This document shows positions 16,884-24,680 of a stretch of 39,151 nucleotides of DNA, one piece after another. Made by a program: the position numbers and the translations under genes. How positions within the stretch are numbered: the first letter of the stretch is position 1; the number at the start of each line of letters is the position of its first letter. Source of the DNA: Candidatus Enterosoma merdigallinarum (GTDB taxonomy: Bacteria; Bacillota_I; Bacilli_A; RFN20; CAG-288); assembly GCA_018714385.1 (NCBI GenBank), contig DVNL01000008.1, forward strand, positions 84,730-123,880, written 5' to 3'. A model generated the notes under the pieces. It had not been told where the DNA came from. It saw nothing but the letters and a program-made list of their open reading frames with translations, and searched no databases.

Positions 16884-18138
16884 TCTCTTTTCCCTCCTTT
16901 TCCTTCTTGCCTTTCTTCAGGGTTCTGCCCCCTTTCAGGAAGACGGTGTTGATCAAGACGGCGAAGGCCGACCCGTAGAGGATGAGGGCGATCATGATCT
17001 CGGCGAACTTGTCGTTGTATGTCCCCACGCCCTGCAAGCCGATACCCGAGACCTTGATGAAGGAGATGAAGAAGGTCGTGAAGAGGATGCCGATAGGATT
17101 GTTGTTGGCAAGGAGGGCGATCGGGATGGCATCGAAGCCCATCTGGTCGACCGAGGAGATGTTGTAGGTGTATTGGGCATTTCCCAGGAGATAGAAGCAG
17201 GCACCGCCCAATCCGGCAAGAAGGCCGCCGACGACGAAGGAGAGGATGATGTTCCGCTTGGAGGAGATGCCGGCGTATCGGGCGGCATCGCGGTTGAAGC
17301 CGACGGCGCGAAGGCGATAGCCGAAGGTGGTCTTGAAGACGACGAAGAAGAGGACGACGGCAAGGACGATGCCGATGACGATCGTCAGATTGATGTACTT
17401 GTCGCTTGTGAAGGAAGGGAGCATGACCAAGGGATCTCCGACGGTGGACAAGGCCAAGGACTTGGTCGGGTTCTTTTCGTTGAGGACGCCCGGGACATTG
17501 TTCAGGAGGACGTTGTTGACAAAGAGGACGATCCAGTTGACCATGATGGAGGTGATGACCTCGTTGATGTTGAAGTAGGCCTTCAGGAGACCGGGGATGG
17601 AACCGACGAGAGCGCCAGAGGCCATGGCGATGAGGATGGAGACAAACCAGGGCAGGTGGAGATTGAGGGCGCAGATGATGCTGACCATGCCGGCGATCAT
17701 GTATTGCCCAGGGGCGCCAATGTTGAACAGGCCGCATTTATAGCAGAAGCCGACCGACAGGGCACAAAGAAGGAGCGGACCTGCCGTATAGATGACTCTC
17801 GGGAGATTGTTGATGCCGTATGAGAAGAAGGACTGTATTCCCGTTCCGATATGCGAAGGATCCATAAGCATCAGAAGAAATCCAAGAAGGAGGCCGAAGG
17901 CGATGCACAGGATTGAAGAAAGGATGGTGATTCCCATCGACTTTATGAAGAAACGTCTGTGGGCCTTTCTTTCCGACAGGGAATTTTCGTTTTCCCCGAC
18001 GGGAAGGGAACTCGTCAGCAGGCGATAGGCCGCAAGATTCCGGTACTCCCACTTGTTGAGCTTCCGCGGCTTCTTCGGATTGCCGTCGAGGTAGCTAAGA
18101 GGGGCATTGAGGGCAGCATTGATGTCCGTGGCTTTCAT
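16870..18138 (-). CDS. nupP: nucleoside ABC transporter permease, NupP-type
   Basis: Larger permease of 422 residues. It has a charged N-terminal tail, a first membrane helix near 65-90, and the conserved GLFNIGAPGQYMIAGM motif at about 155-170. The coupling element is YRLRAVGFNRDAARYAGIS. These are the NupP/YufP features, with the tail longer than in NupQ. The start lies three bases after the nupO stop; the Shine-Dalgarno GGAGGACG lies inside the nupO end. It works with NupQ, NupO and the BmpA lipoprotein to import nucleosides. Confidence 0.9.
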   Translation of the reverse strand: MKATDINAALNAPLSYLDGNPKKPRKLNKWEYRNLAAYRLLTSSLPVGENENSLSERKAHRRFFIKSMGITILSSILCIAFGLLLGFLLMLMDPSHIGTGIQSFFSYGINNLPRVIYTAGPLLLCALSVGFCYKCGLFNIGAPGQYMIAGMVSIICALNLHLPWFVSILIAMASGALVGSIPGLLKAYFNINEVITSIMVNWIVLFVNNVLLNNVPGVLNEKNPTKSLALSTVGDPLVMLPSFTSDKYINLTIVIGIVLAVVLFFVVFKTTFGYRLRAVGFNRDAARYAGISSKRNIILSFVVGGLLAGLGGACFYLLGNAQYTYNISSVDQMGFDAIPIALLANNNPIGILFTTFFISFIKVSGIGLQGVGTYNDKFAEIMIALILYGSAFAVLINTVFLKGGRTLKKGKKEKEGKENGNA

Positions 18139-18141
18139 GGT

Positions 18142-19728
18142 CTATCGTCCTCCTTCCTTCCGGAATTCGTCCTGGCACTTGGCACCGGACATATAGAGGC
18201 CAAGCTCCTTGTATGTCGTCTCCTTCGGATTGAAACGACCAGTGATGCGCCCCTCAAAGAGGGTGTAGATGGTGTCGGCGATGTCGAAGACTTCGTCGAG
18301 TTCCAGGCTGACAAGAAGAATGGCCTTGCCCTCGTCCCTGGCCTTGATGATTTCCTTGTGGATGGTCGAAATGGCCCCGACGTCCAATCCGCGTGTCGGC
18401 TGGACGCATAAGAGAAGATCGGTGTCCCTTTCTATTTCTCGTCCGACGATGATCTTCTGCTGGTTCCCGCCCGACATCGTTCTCGTCAGCGTGTAGGAGC
18501 CCATGGAGGAGCGGATATCGTATTTCCGGATCATTTCGTCGGAATAATCCTTGATCGCTCTTTCCTTGAGGAAGCCTTTGTTCGAGAAGGTGGCGTTCTC
18601 GGGCATTTCTTGGATGAAGTTGTACATGACGGAATAATCCAGGATAAGACCGTAGCGGTGTCTGTCCCCGGGGATGTGGCTGATGCCGAGTCTGTTCCTC
18701 TTCTTGATGGAGAGATGTTCGATCGCTTTCCCGTTGAGGAAAATCCTGCCGCCTTTCGTCTTCTGAAGGCCGGCTATGGCATTGACTAGCTCTTCTTGTC
18801 CATTCCCGTCGATCCCGAGGACCGAGACGACCTCGCCCCTGCGGACATCCAGGGAAAGGTTGTCGACTGCCAGTTTGTTTCCTTCGGCGCTCTTGACCTG
18901 CAGGTTTTCGATGCGAAGGACGATTTCCCCGGGATGCGCCTCGCCCTTGGGCGTGGTGAAGTCGACCTTGTGGCCGACCATGAGCTCTGCCATCTCCTCG
19001 TTCGTGAGCTTTCCCGATTCGTAGGTTCCGATGGCCCTTCCCTTTCTCAGGATGGTGAACCTGTCGGCGACCTCGCGGACTTCGTTGAGCTTGTGCGTGA
19101 TGAAAAGGATCGTCTTCCCTTCGTTCTTGAGCATCCGGAAGATTTTCATCAAATCCTCGATCTCGTCCGCTGTCAGAACGGCCGTCGGCTCGTCGAAGAT
19201 GAGGACGTCGGAATCGCGATAGAGCATCTTGAGGATTTCCACCTTCTGCTGCATGCCGACGGTCATGTCCTGGACTTTCTTTCGGAGGTCGACATGGAGT
19301 CCATACGTATCCATGAGCCTCTGGATTTTTTCCTTTGCCTTCCGATATTTGAGAAAACCGAGCCTGTTTGCATCTTCGTGGCCGAGGACGATGTTCTCAA
19401 GGCCGGTGAAGACGTCGATCAGCATAAAGTGCTGGTGGACCATCCCGATTCCGAAACGGTTGGCATCGTTGGGGTTTTTCACCCGGATCTCTTCGCCGTT
19501 GAGAAGGAGGCGTCCGGAAGTGGGCGGGAGGAGGCCGAAGAGAATCGACATCAGCGTCGACTTGCCGGCGCCGTTTTCGCCCAAGAGGGCATGGATTTCG
19601 CCTCGACGGACCTGTATGTGGATATTATCGTTTGCGACAAGCGTTCCGTTGAAGACTTTGGTGATGCCGTCGAACTCGATGACGTATGGCGCGTTTTTCC
19701 TGACGGCCGGAAGGGTTTCAGTGGCCAT
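18142..19728 (-). CDS. nupO: nucleoside ABC transporter ATP-binding protein, NupO-type
   Basis: A 528-residue protein with two fused ABC domains, as in NupO/YufO and sugar importers of the RbsA type. Domain 1 has Walker A GENGAGKST (50-58), the signature region MTVGMQQKVEILK and Walker B DVLIFDEPTAVLT. Domain 2 has the degenerate Walker A GIDGNGQEEL, signature SGGNQQK, and Walker B LLCVQPTRGLDVG. The degeneracy is normal for the family. The ATG at 19728 is chosen because AAGGAG lies at the right distance; an open extension of 11 codons upstream covers the ribosome site and the intergenic hairpin. Confidence 0.93.
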   Translation of the reverse strand: MATETLPAVRKNAPYVIEFDGITKVFNGTLVANDNIHIQVRRGEIHALLGENGAGKSTLMSILFGLLPPTSGRLLLNGEEIRVKNPNDANRFGIGMVHQHFMLIDVFTGLENIVLGHEDANRLGFLKYRKAKEKIQRLMDTYGLHVDLRKKVQDMTVGMQQKVEILKMLYRDSDVLIFDEPTAVLTADEIEDLMKIFRMLKNEGKTILFITHKLNEVREVADRFTILRKGRAIGTYESGKLTNEEMAELMVGHKVDFTTPKGEAHPGEIVLRIENLQVKSAEGNKLAVDNLSLDVRRGEVVSVLGIDGNGQEELVNAIAGLQKTKGGRIFLNGKAIEHLSIKKRNRLGISHIPGDRHRYGLILDYSVMYNFIQEMPENATFSNKGFLKERAIKDYSDEMIRKYDIRSSMGSYTLTRTMSGGNQQKIIVGREIERDTDLLLCVQPTRGLDVGAISTIHKEIIKARDEGKAILLVSLELDEVFDIADTIYTLFEGRITGRFNPKETTYKELGLYMSGAKCQDEFRKEGGR

Positions 19729-19751
19729 GGAAAGCTCCTTTCTTATAAAAG

Positions 19752-19783
19752 GCACTGCCACGGAAGAAGATCCATGGCAGTGC
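19752..19783 (-). terminator. intercistronic stem-loop between bmpA and nupO
   Basis: On the minus strand GCACTGCCA (19783-19775) pairs with TGGCAGTGC (19760-19752), plus two further pairs after one mismatch, followed by CTTTTATAAG. It probably ends or 3'-protects part of the bmpA message, giving more binding protein than transporter subunits. Confidence 0.65.
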
Positions 19784-19800
19784 GGATTGAACGAAACGAT

Positions 19801-20937
19801 TTACCAGGCGGCGTCAGCTTCGGCATCGGTGTAATTGACGGTGACATAGGAGGTATCCCTTCCCTTGAGGTCGAAGGTGACGTTTGAACCTTCGAGGGCG
19901 ACACCGGTGTAGGAGGAATCGGCGACGAGCTTGTCGAAAACATCCTCGTACTCTTCGACGGTGAAGTTCTCAAAGCCCCAGGAAGCCTCTTCGGTAGGAA
20001 GACCGATCATATCCTCGGCGGCACCGACGGATGCGGTCTTGCCGGCATAGGCCTCGGGCCATTTTCCGTCGTTGTCGAAGAAGGCCTCGAGGGCATCCAT
20101 CGTGGAGGTGGCAAGGCCCTTCATGGCCGAAGAGACGACGAGATCCGGAGCCTGGCTGTGCTGATCGACGTCGACGCCGAAGATCTTGCGGTTGGCCTTG
20201 TCTTTGTTGGCGGAGGAGACGACGGACTGGAAGATCTTTCCGCCGCAGGTGAAGATGGCCTCGACGCCGCTGCTGTACCAGCCGTCGCAGCGGGTGACGA
20301 TTTTGTCGTCCGGGTTGAAGGTTCCGGAATAGTCGTACTCGACTTCGACGTTGACCTTCAGCTCGTTGGCGGCGGAGAGGATGCCGGAGAGATATCCCCA
20401 GCCGTACTTGATGACGGCATTTCCCTTCATGCCGCCTTCGAAGGCGAGGTGACGATAGCCCTCCTTGACGGCAGCGTAGCCGAGAAGGAAGCCCGGCTCG
20501 TATTCCTTGTAGAGGATGTTGTGGGTGTTGCTGGCAGTCTTGTAGGCATCGGCATTATAGTTGTCCTCCTCGTGGGGCTCGCCGTCGAGAAGAAGGAAGG
20601 CGACTTCGGGATGCTTGTCCTGGACTTCGTAGATGGAAGCCTCGAAGAGATAGCCGGGGCAGACGATGACCTTGGCGCCTCTGCTGATCGCCTGCTCGAT
20701 GGAAGCGACTCTGGCGGTGGTGGAGTCTTCGCTGGGCTTGAAATAGGCCTGTTTCAGATTGTTCTCCGAGGCGAACTGCTTGACACCCTCGTAGGTGAAC
20801 TGGTTGAAGGAGCCGTCGTCGATGTTGCCGACGTCGGTGACCATGGCGATGTCGATGCTTTCATCGTTGGTTTCGCAGGAAGACATACCGAAGACGGCGA
20901 TCAGAGACAGAGCCAGACTGAAGATCTTCTTTTTCAT
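19801..20937 (-). CDS. bmpA: BmpA/PnrA family nucleoside-binding lipoprotein
   Basis: A 378-residue extracytoplasmic solute-binding protein. The signal peptide runs to C21 in GMSSC (lipobox), followed by the BMP opening DIAMVTDVGNIDDGSFNQ. Later family blocks: KVIVCPGYLFEASIYEV, AFLLLDGEPHE, EPGFLLGYAAVKEGY, and VDVDQHSQAPDLVVSSAMKG. It captures purine nucleosides for NupOPQ. It is the first gene of the operon, directly under a purine riboswitch, with a strong AAGGAGGG at about 20,945-20,952. High confidence on family; ligand spectrum inferred from homologues and from the riboswitch. Confidence 0.94.
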   Translation of the reverse strand: MKKKIFSLALSLIAVFGMSSCETNDESIDIAMVTDVGNIDDGSFNQFTYEGVKQFASENNLKQAYFKPSEDSTTARVASIEQAISRGAKVIVCPGYLFEASIYEVQDKHPEVAFLLLDGEPHEEDNYNADAYKTASNTHNILYKEYEPGFLLGYAAVKEGYRHLAFEGGMKGNAVIKYGWGYLSGILSAANELKVNVEVEYDYSGTFNPDDKIVTRCDGWYSSGVEAIFTCGGKIFQSVVSSANKDKANRKIFGVDVDQHSQAPDLVVSSAMKGLATSTMDALEAFFDNDGKWPEAYAGKTASVGAAEDMIGLPTEEASWGFENFTVEEYEDVFDKLVADSSYTGVALEGSNVTFDLKGRDTSYVTVNYTDAEADAAW

Positions 20938-20979
20938 ACGTTTTTCCCTCCTTTTTGTATGAAAACGAAACTTCGAATG

Positions 20980-21014
20980 AAAAAATGGGCCCTAACCGAT
21001 GTATGAGCCCATTT
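20980..21014 (-). terminator. riboswitch-controlled terminator and competing antiterminator
   Basis: Terminator: AAATGGGC (minus strand, 21014-21007) pairs with GCCCATTT (20990-20983), loop 16 bases, then a T-run to 20980. Antiterminator: CCATTTAATCC (21052-21042) pairs perfectly over 11 bp with GGATTAAATGG (21019-21009). The two share 21009-21014, so they exclude each other. The antiterminator also uses the 3' strand of aptamer P1 (21052-21047). Ligand binding therefore favours termination. Confidence 0.85.
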
Positions 21015-21046
21015 AATCCGGTGGTGTCAAGCCGATGCTTTGGATT

Positions 21047-21118
21047 AAATGGATAGTCCCCTGTTATGGCCGGGGCTAGAGACAGGACCGCCATAGGATT
21101 GGTCCCCTATACCCATTT
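21047..21118 (-). promoter_or_regulatory. purine riboswitch aptamer, guanine class
   Basis: Minus strand, 72 bases. P1: AAATGG/CCATTT. J1/2: GTATAG. P2: GGACC/GGTCC capped by a loop containing the conserved TATGG. J2/3: GTCTCTAG, matching the GUUUCUAC core with U47, U51 and A52 kept. P3: CCCC/GGGG with loop containing CCATAA; the CC can form the usual loop-loop pairs with GG of L2. J3/1: GACTAT, giving C at the specificity position 74, as in guanine/hypoxanthine aptamers rather than adenine ones. Assigned by reading consensus positions. It controls bmpA-nupOPQ through the terminator downstream. Confidence 0.85.
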
Positions 21119-21129
21119 CTTCGATGACA

Positions 21130-21135
21130 ATTGTA
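21130..21135 (-). promoter_or_regulatory. extended -10 of the riboswitch operon promoter
   Basis: TGC-TACAAT on the minus strand, about 12 bases before the aptamer, with only a T-rich -35 region (around 21,152-21,158). An extended -10 compensates for the weak -35. Transcription would start just upstream of P1. Confidence 0.5.
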
Positions 21136-21302
21136 GCACCGAAAAAAGGACGAAAAACGAAAGGCGGCTCTATTTTTACAATAAAGCCCTTTCAAAGACG
21201 CAGAGCCGACAGCAAGTCAAGAAATGAGGATAGTAATGCAGTGAACCCCTTTCAACAAAAACAGAAGAAAAATATTGACAACAGACATTCGGAACATGGC
21301 AA

Positions 21303-21331
21303 TTGTATTGAGACAATGAAAACACTAAAAT
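21303..21331 (+). promoter_or_regulatory. promoter of fba
   Basis: TTGTAT (21303-21308), 17-base spacer, TAAAAT (21326-21331). The start site would be near 21,338, followed by the strong ribosome site AGGGAGG (21350-21356). A TTGACA at 21275 lacks a fitting -10. Confidence 0.6.
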
Positions 21332-21366
21332 AGCTTTGTCGTAAACCATAGGGAGGTTTCTACAGA

Positions 21367-22245
21367 ATGTTAGTCAATGCTAGCAGAATGCTGAAGATTG
21401 CCCGTGACGGACACTATGCCGTCGGACAGTTCAACATCAACAACCTGGAGTGGACCAAGGCCGTCTTGACCACCGCCCAGGAACTCAATTCGCCTGTCAT
21501 CCTCGGTGTCTCCGAAGGCGCGGCCAAGTACATGACCGGCTTCAAGACCGTCGCCGCGATGGTCCGCGCGATGGACGAGAGCCTCGGCATCACCGTTCCC
21601 GTCGCCCTCCATCTCGATCACGGCTCTTTCGAAGGGGCCAAGAGCTGCATCGCCGCCGGATTCACGTCCATCATGTTCGACGGCTCTCATTTCGCCTTCG
21701 ACGAAAACGTCCAGAAGACCACCGAGCTTGTCAACCTTGCCCATGACAAGGGCCTCTCCATCGAGGCCGAAGTCGGTGCCATCGGCGGAACCGAGGACGG
21801 CATCACGGCGGATGGCGAGATCGCCGACCCCGAAGAGTGCGCCAAGATCGCCGCTCTGGGCGTCGACTTCCTTGCCGCCGGCATCGGAAACATCCACGGC
21901 ATCTATCCTGCTGATTGGAAGGGACTCCACTTCGATGCTCTCGAGAGGATCCATGCCGCGACGAACCACATTCCTCTTGTCCTTCACGGCGGAACCGGCA
22001 TCCCCGATGAGCAGATCCGCAAGGCCATCGCCAACGGTGTCAGCAAGATCAATGTCAACACCGATTGTCAGTTGGTCTTCGCCGCTGCCACGGTCGAGTA
22101 TTGCATCGCCGGCAAGGCGGCTCCTGATCCGGACAAGAAGGGATTCGATCCCAGAAAGCTCCTCAAGCCTGGATACGAGGCCATCAAGGCCAAGGTCAAG
22201 GAGAGGATGGAAGTCTTCGGCTCCATCGGCAAGGCCAACTACTAA
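21367..22245 (+). CDS. fba: class II fructose-bisphosphate aldolase
   Basis: Zinc-dependent aldolase splitting fructose-1,6-bisphosphate into DHAP and glyceraldehyde-3-phosphate. It has 292 residues, typical for the short class II form of Bacillota. H82, D84 and H85 in LHLDHGS give the catalytic Asp and zinc ligands; EAEVGAIGGTEDG contributes the Glu region. Further zinc-site His residues lie in AAGIGNIHGIYP and LVLHGGTGIP, and INVNTDCQ binds phosphate. A strong promoter and Shine-Dalgarno and a solid terminator suggest a highly expressed single gene. It could also act on tagatose or related bisphosphates, but the sequence reads as FBP aldolase. Confidence 0.95.
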   Translation: MLVNASRMLKIARDGHYAVGQFNINNLEWTKAVLTTAQELNSPVILGVSEGAAKYMTGFKTVAAMVRAMDESLGITVPVALHLDHGSFEGAKSCIAAGFTSIMFDGSHFAFDENVQKTTELVNLAHDKGLSIEAEVGAIGGTEDGITADGEIADPEECAKIAALGVDFLAAGIGNIHGIYPADWKGLHFDALERIHAATNHIPLVLHGGTGIPDEQIRKAIANGVSKINVNTDCQLVFAAATVEYCIAGKAAPDPDKKGFDPRKLLKPGYEAIKAKVKERMEVFGSIGKANY

Positions 22246-22262
22246 AATACGGAACGAAAAAG

Positions 22263-22289
22263 AGGACCGGTGGAAAGCCGGTCCTTTTT
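22263..22289. terminator. bidirectional terminator after fba
   Basis: AGGACCGG (22263-22270), loop TGGAAAG, CCGGTCCT (22278-22285), T-tract to 22289; A-run on the other side serves the aldo/keto reductase operon coming from the right. Confidence 0.88.
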
Positions 22290-22312
22290 CTGTGCTCGGA
22301 AAGAGGGAGGAA

Positions 22313-23215
22313 TCAAGGAAGAACGTTTCCGGCGGAGCAGTAGAGACGATACCAGTCTTCCCGTTCAAGGGGGAGAGCAATACCGTCCAGACTCTCCTGG
22401 ATGTAATCCTTTCGTAGGGCGCCGATGACGATCTCGACATTCTCGCCGAGGGAGGAGAGGAACGCCGTTGCGACGGCGCATGGGGAAACGCCGTATTTCT
22501 TTGAAAGATCCGCGAGGCATTCCTGCGCCTTCTCCATTTTCGGATGGAGGAAAAGGGAGCCTTCGAAGAATCCGACCTGATAGGGAGACCAGCATTGGAG
22601 CGCAATTCCTCGACGCTTGAGGAAGAAGAAAAGGCCACCCGTTTCAAGCGGGCTTTGGACTGGGTTGTCGACGTTCAGGGGTCCGGAAAGAAGGAAACTC
22701 TGTCCAAGACCGAGTTGCAGCTGGTCGACCTCGATGGGACAGGGGAGGAATTCCTCGAGATATTCGATCTGGCTTCTGTCCATGTTGCTGACGCCGAAAT
22801 GAAGAATCTTCTTGTCTTCCAGAAGGGAAGAAACGGCTTCGCCGACTTCTTCCCCGTCCATCAGTATATCCGGCCTGTGGAGCAAAAGGGAATCGACATG
22901 GTCGACGCAAAGGCGGGATAGACAATTGTCGACTGCCTTTAGCAAATATTCCTTTGAGAAATCATAACAGACAGTCTTTCCTTCTTTTTGAACGATGCCG
23001 ACCTTCGTCTGAATGAAGAACTTTTCTCTCAATCCAGGATGTCTTCGGAAGACTTCGCCGAGAGCGGATTCCGAGCGCCCGTCGGAGTAGATATCAGCGA
23101 CATCGAGTGTGGTGATGCCTTTTTCCAGGCAGAAAAGAAGAAGGTCATGGAGAGACTCGACGGGCATATCCTCGATGCGCATCAATCCGAGGATCAGTCT
23201 TCCTCTCTTTGTCAT
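22313..23215 (-). CDS. aldo/keto reductase (YdhF-like)
   Basis: NADPH-dependent oxidoreductase of 300 residues, TIM barrel. Catalytic tetrad: D38 and Y43 in TTLDVADIY, K71 in IQTKVGI, and H113 in LLLHRPDI. GVSNMDRSQIEYL is the family's conserved strand-6 block. Physiological substrate unknown. It is the third gene of fmt-ybaK-AKR, with its ATG overlapping the TGA of ybaK (ATGA), so translation is coupled. The frame ends 24 bases before the shared terminator. Confidence 0.9.
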   Translation of the reverse strand: MTKRGRLILGLMRIEDMPVESLHDLLLFCLEKGITTLDVADIYSDGRSESALGEVFRRHPGLREKFFIQTKVGIVQKEGKTVCYDFSKEYLLKAVDNCLSRLCVDHVDSLLLHRPDILMDGEEVGEAVSSLLEDKKILHFGVSNMDRSQIEYLEEFLPCPIEVDQLQLGLGQSFLLSGPLNVDNPVQSPLETGGLFFFLKRRGIALQCWSPYQVGFFEGSLFLHPKMEKAQECLADLSKKYGVSPCAVATAFLSSLGENVEIVIGALRKDYIQESLDGIALPLEREDWYRLYCSAGNVLP

Positions 23216-23691
23216 CGTCTTGCCTCCTCGGCGATGTCAGCATATTGGCAATCGACAAGCTTGAAGAGGTCATCCGGCTTGAGCCGTACCTGAAGGCCGA
23301 TGCGCCCAGCGGAGACATAGAGATACTCGAAGGTCTCTGCCGAGATGTCGACGTATGTCCTGAAAGCCTTCTTCATCCCGAGGGGCGAACAGCCGCCGTG
23401 GACATAGCCTGTCAGGGGGAGCAGATCCTTCTGCGGGATCATTTCCACGCTTTTCTCGTCGCAGGCCTTGGCGGCCTTTTTCAAGGACAGCTCTTTGTCG
23501 GCAGGGACGACGAAGACATAATGCTGTCGGCTCTTGCCCATGGTGACGAGAGTCTTGAAGACATGCCGTGGGTCTTCCTTCAGGAAAGAAGCGACCGAGA
23601 GGGCATCGATAGCCCCGGAGGAGGAATAATCGTAGGTCTCATAAGGGATTCCGGCCTTTTCAAGAAGCCGTATCGCATTGGTCTTCGTCAT
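23212..23691 (-). CDS. ybaK: Cys-tRNA(Pro)/Cys-tRNA(Cys) deacylase
   Basis: A 159-residue YbaK/EbsC-type trans-editing protein that hydrolyses Cys wrongly attached to tRNA-Pro. Motifs: VFKTLVTMG with the functional Lys, the strand YVFVVPADKELSLKKAA, and GYVHGGCSPLGMKKAF, the hallmark loop (GYxxGGxSPxGxKK). Length and order match the single-domain protein. Placed between fmt and the AKR gene with ATGA overlaps on both sides. The pairing with fmt gives a translation-quality flavour to the operon. Confidence 0.93.
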   Translation of the reverse strand: MTKTNAIRLLEKAGIPYETYDYSSSGAIDALSVASFLKEDPRHVFKTLVTMGKSRQHYVFVVPADKELSLKKAAKACDEKSVEMIPQKDLLPLTGYVHGGCSPLGMKKAFRTYVDISAETFEYLYVSAGRIGLQVRLKPDDLFKLVDCQYADIAEEARR

Positions 23692-24617
23692 CGGAACGTC
23701 TTTCCTTCGATGTGGCTGCCGTTGTTGAAATCGACGGCGGAGAGACGCTTCTTTCCCGGCCTTTGGAGTTCAAGAAGCGCGACGATACCCTCTGAAAGCT
23801 GGAGATGGATTTCTTTCTTTCTGGCAAGGAGAACGGTGCCTGCAGGGGCGAGCTTCTCGTCGGAGACTTTTCGTGCCTTGAAAATCTTGATGGGTTCCTC
23901 GTCCAGAAGGAGGTGGCCTCCCGGCTCCTGGCTCAGGGACCGCACGGCATTGACGAAGGCTTCCGGAGACTGCGTCAGGGACAGCTTCTCCTCCTCTTTC
24001 TTTATCGTCGGGCAAAAAGTCGCTTCGCTTTCCACCTGCTTCCTTCCCTGCAGTTTGCCATCAAAGTAGAGGGGGAGGTATTTCACGGCCATGTCCAGGG
24101 CAAGGGCAGCCAAGCGGTTCGAAAGGGAGGTATAGTCGTCCTCCGGATCGATTCCTAGGCTTTCCTGTGCATAGATATCTCCGGCGTCCATCTCCTTGAC
24201 CATTTCCATCAAGGTGACGCCAGTGGTCGTGTCGCCGTTTCGGAGCGCATATTGGATGGGTGCAGCCCCGCGGTATTTCGGGAGCAGGGAGGCGTGGAGG
24301 TTCAAGGGGCGGAGAGTGCCAAGGCCCAGAACCTCCTCGGAGAGGATCTGGCCGTAGGCAAAAGTGAGAAGGAGATCCGGCTTCTCTTCCTGCAGGAAGT
24401 CGTGTTCTTTGTTGATCCGGTGTGGCTTATGGCATGGGATTCCAAGTATTCGTGCCGTTTTGGCGACATCGGATTCCTCGACCTTGTTTCCGCGGGAGCG
24501 GACTTTGTCCTCCTTGGTGACGACGGAGACGACATTGAAGCCGTTCCTCACCAGACCTTCCAGGACGAAGGCCGATATCTGGGGCGTGCCCAGGAAAACG
24601 ATCTTTTTTCCGTTCAT
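23688..24617 (-). CDS. fmt: methionyl-tRNA formyltransferase
   Basis: Formylates initiator Met-tRNA using 10-formyl-tetrahydrofolate. 309 residues. N-terminal KIVFLGTPQISAFVLEGL is the family opening. The catalytic block LNLHASLLPKYRGAAPIQYAL supplies Asn and His, and KEMDAGDIYAQ the Asp. The C-terminal tRNA-binding domain is present (AGTVLLARKKEIHLQ onward). Weak GAGG before the start at 24617. First gene of the fmt-ybaK-AKR operon; def and priA, common partners of fmt, are absent here. Confidence 0.95.
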   Translation of the reverse strand: MNGKKIVFLGTPQISAFVLEGLVRNGFNVVSVVTKEDKVRSRGNKVEESDVAKTARILGIPCHKPHRINKEHDFLQEEKPDLLLTFAYGQILSEEVLGLGTLRPLNLHASLLPKYRGAAPIQYALRNGDTTTGVTLMEMVKEMDAGDIYAQESLGIDPEDDYTSLSNRLAALALDMAVKYLPLYFDGKLQGRKQVESEATFCPTIKKEEEKLSLTQSPEAFVNAVRSLSQEPGGHLLLDEEPIKIFKARKVSDEKLAPAGTVLLARKKEIHLQLSEGIVALLELQRPGKKRLSAVDFNNGSHIEGKTFR

Positions 24618-24680
24618 TGATTGCCTCGTGTACTTTTTCTTCTATGACAATATGTTATCATTGTGGCAGAGGTAATGGCT

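Noticed and set aside
21047..21118. 2'-deoxyguanosine or adenine variant of the purine aptamer, or preQ1/TPP riboswitch
   Set aside because: C at position 74 excludes adenine; the guanine-type U51 core is kept, unlike 2'-dG-I; preQ1 and TPP conserved blocks are absent. A 2'-dG-like preference cannot be fully excluded by reading.
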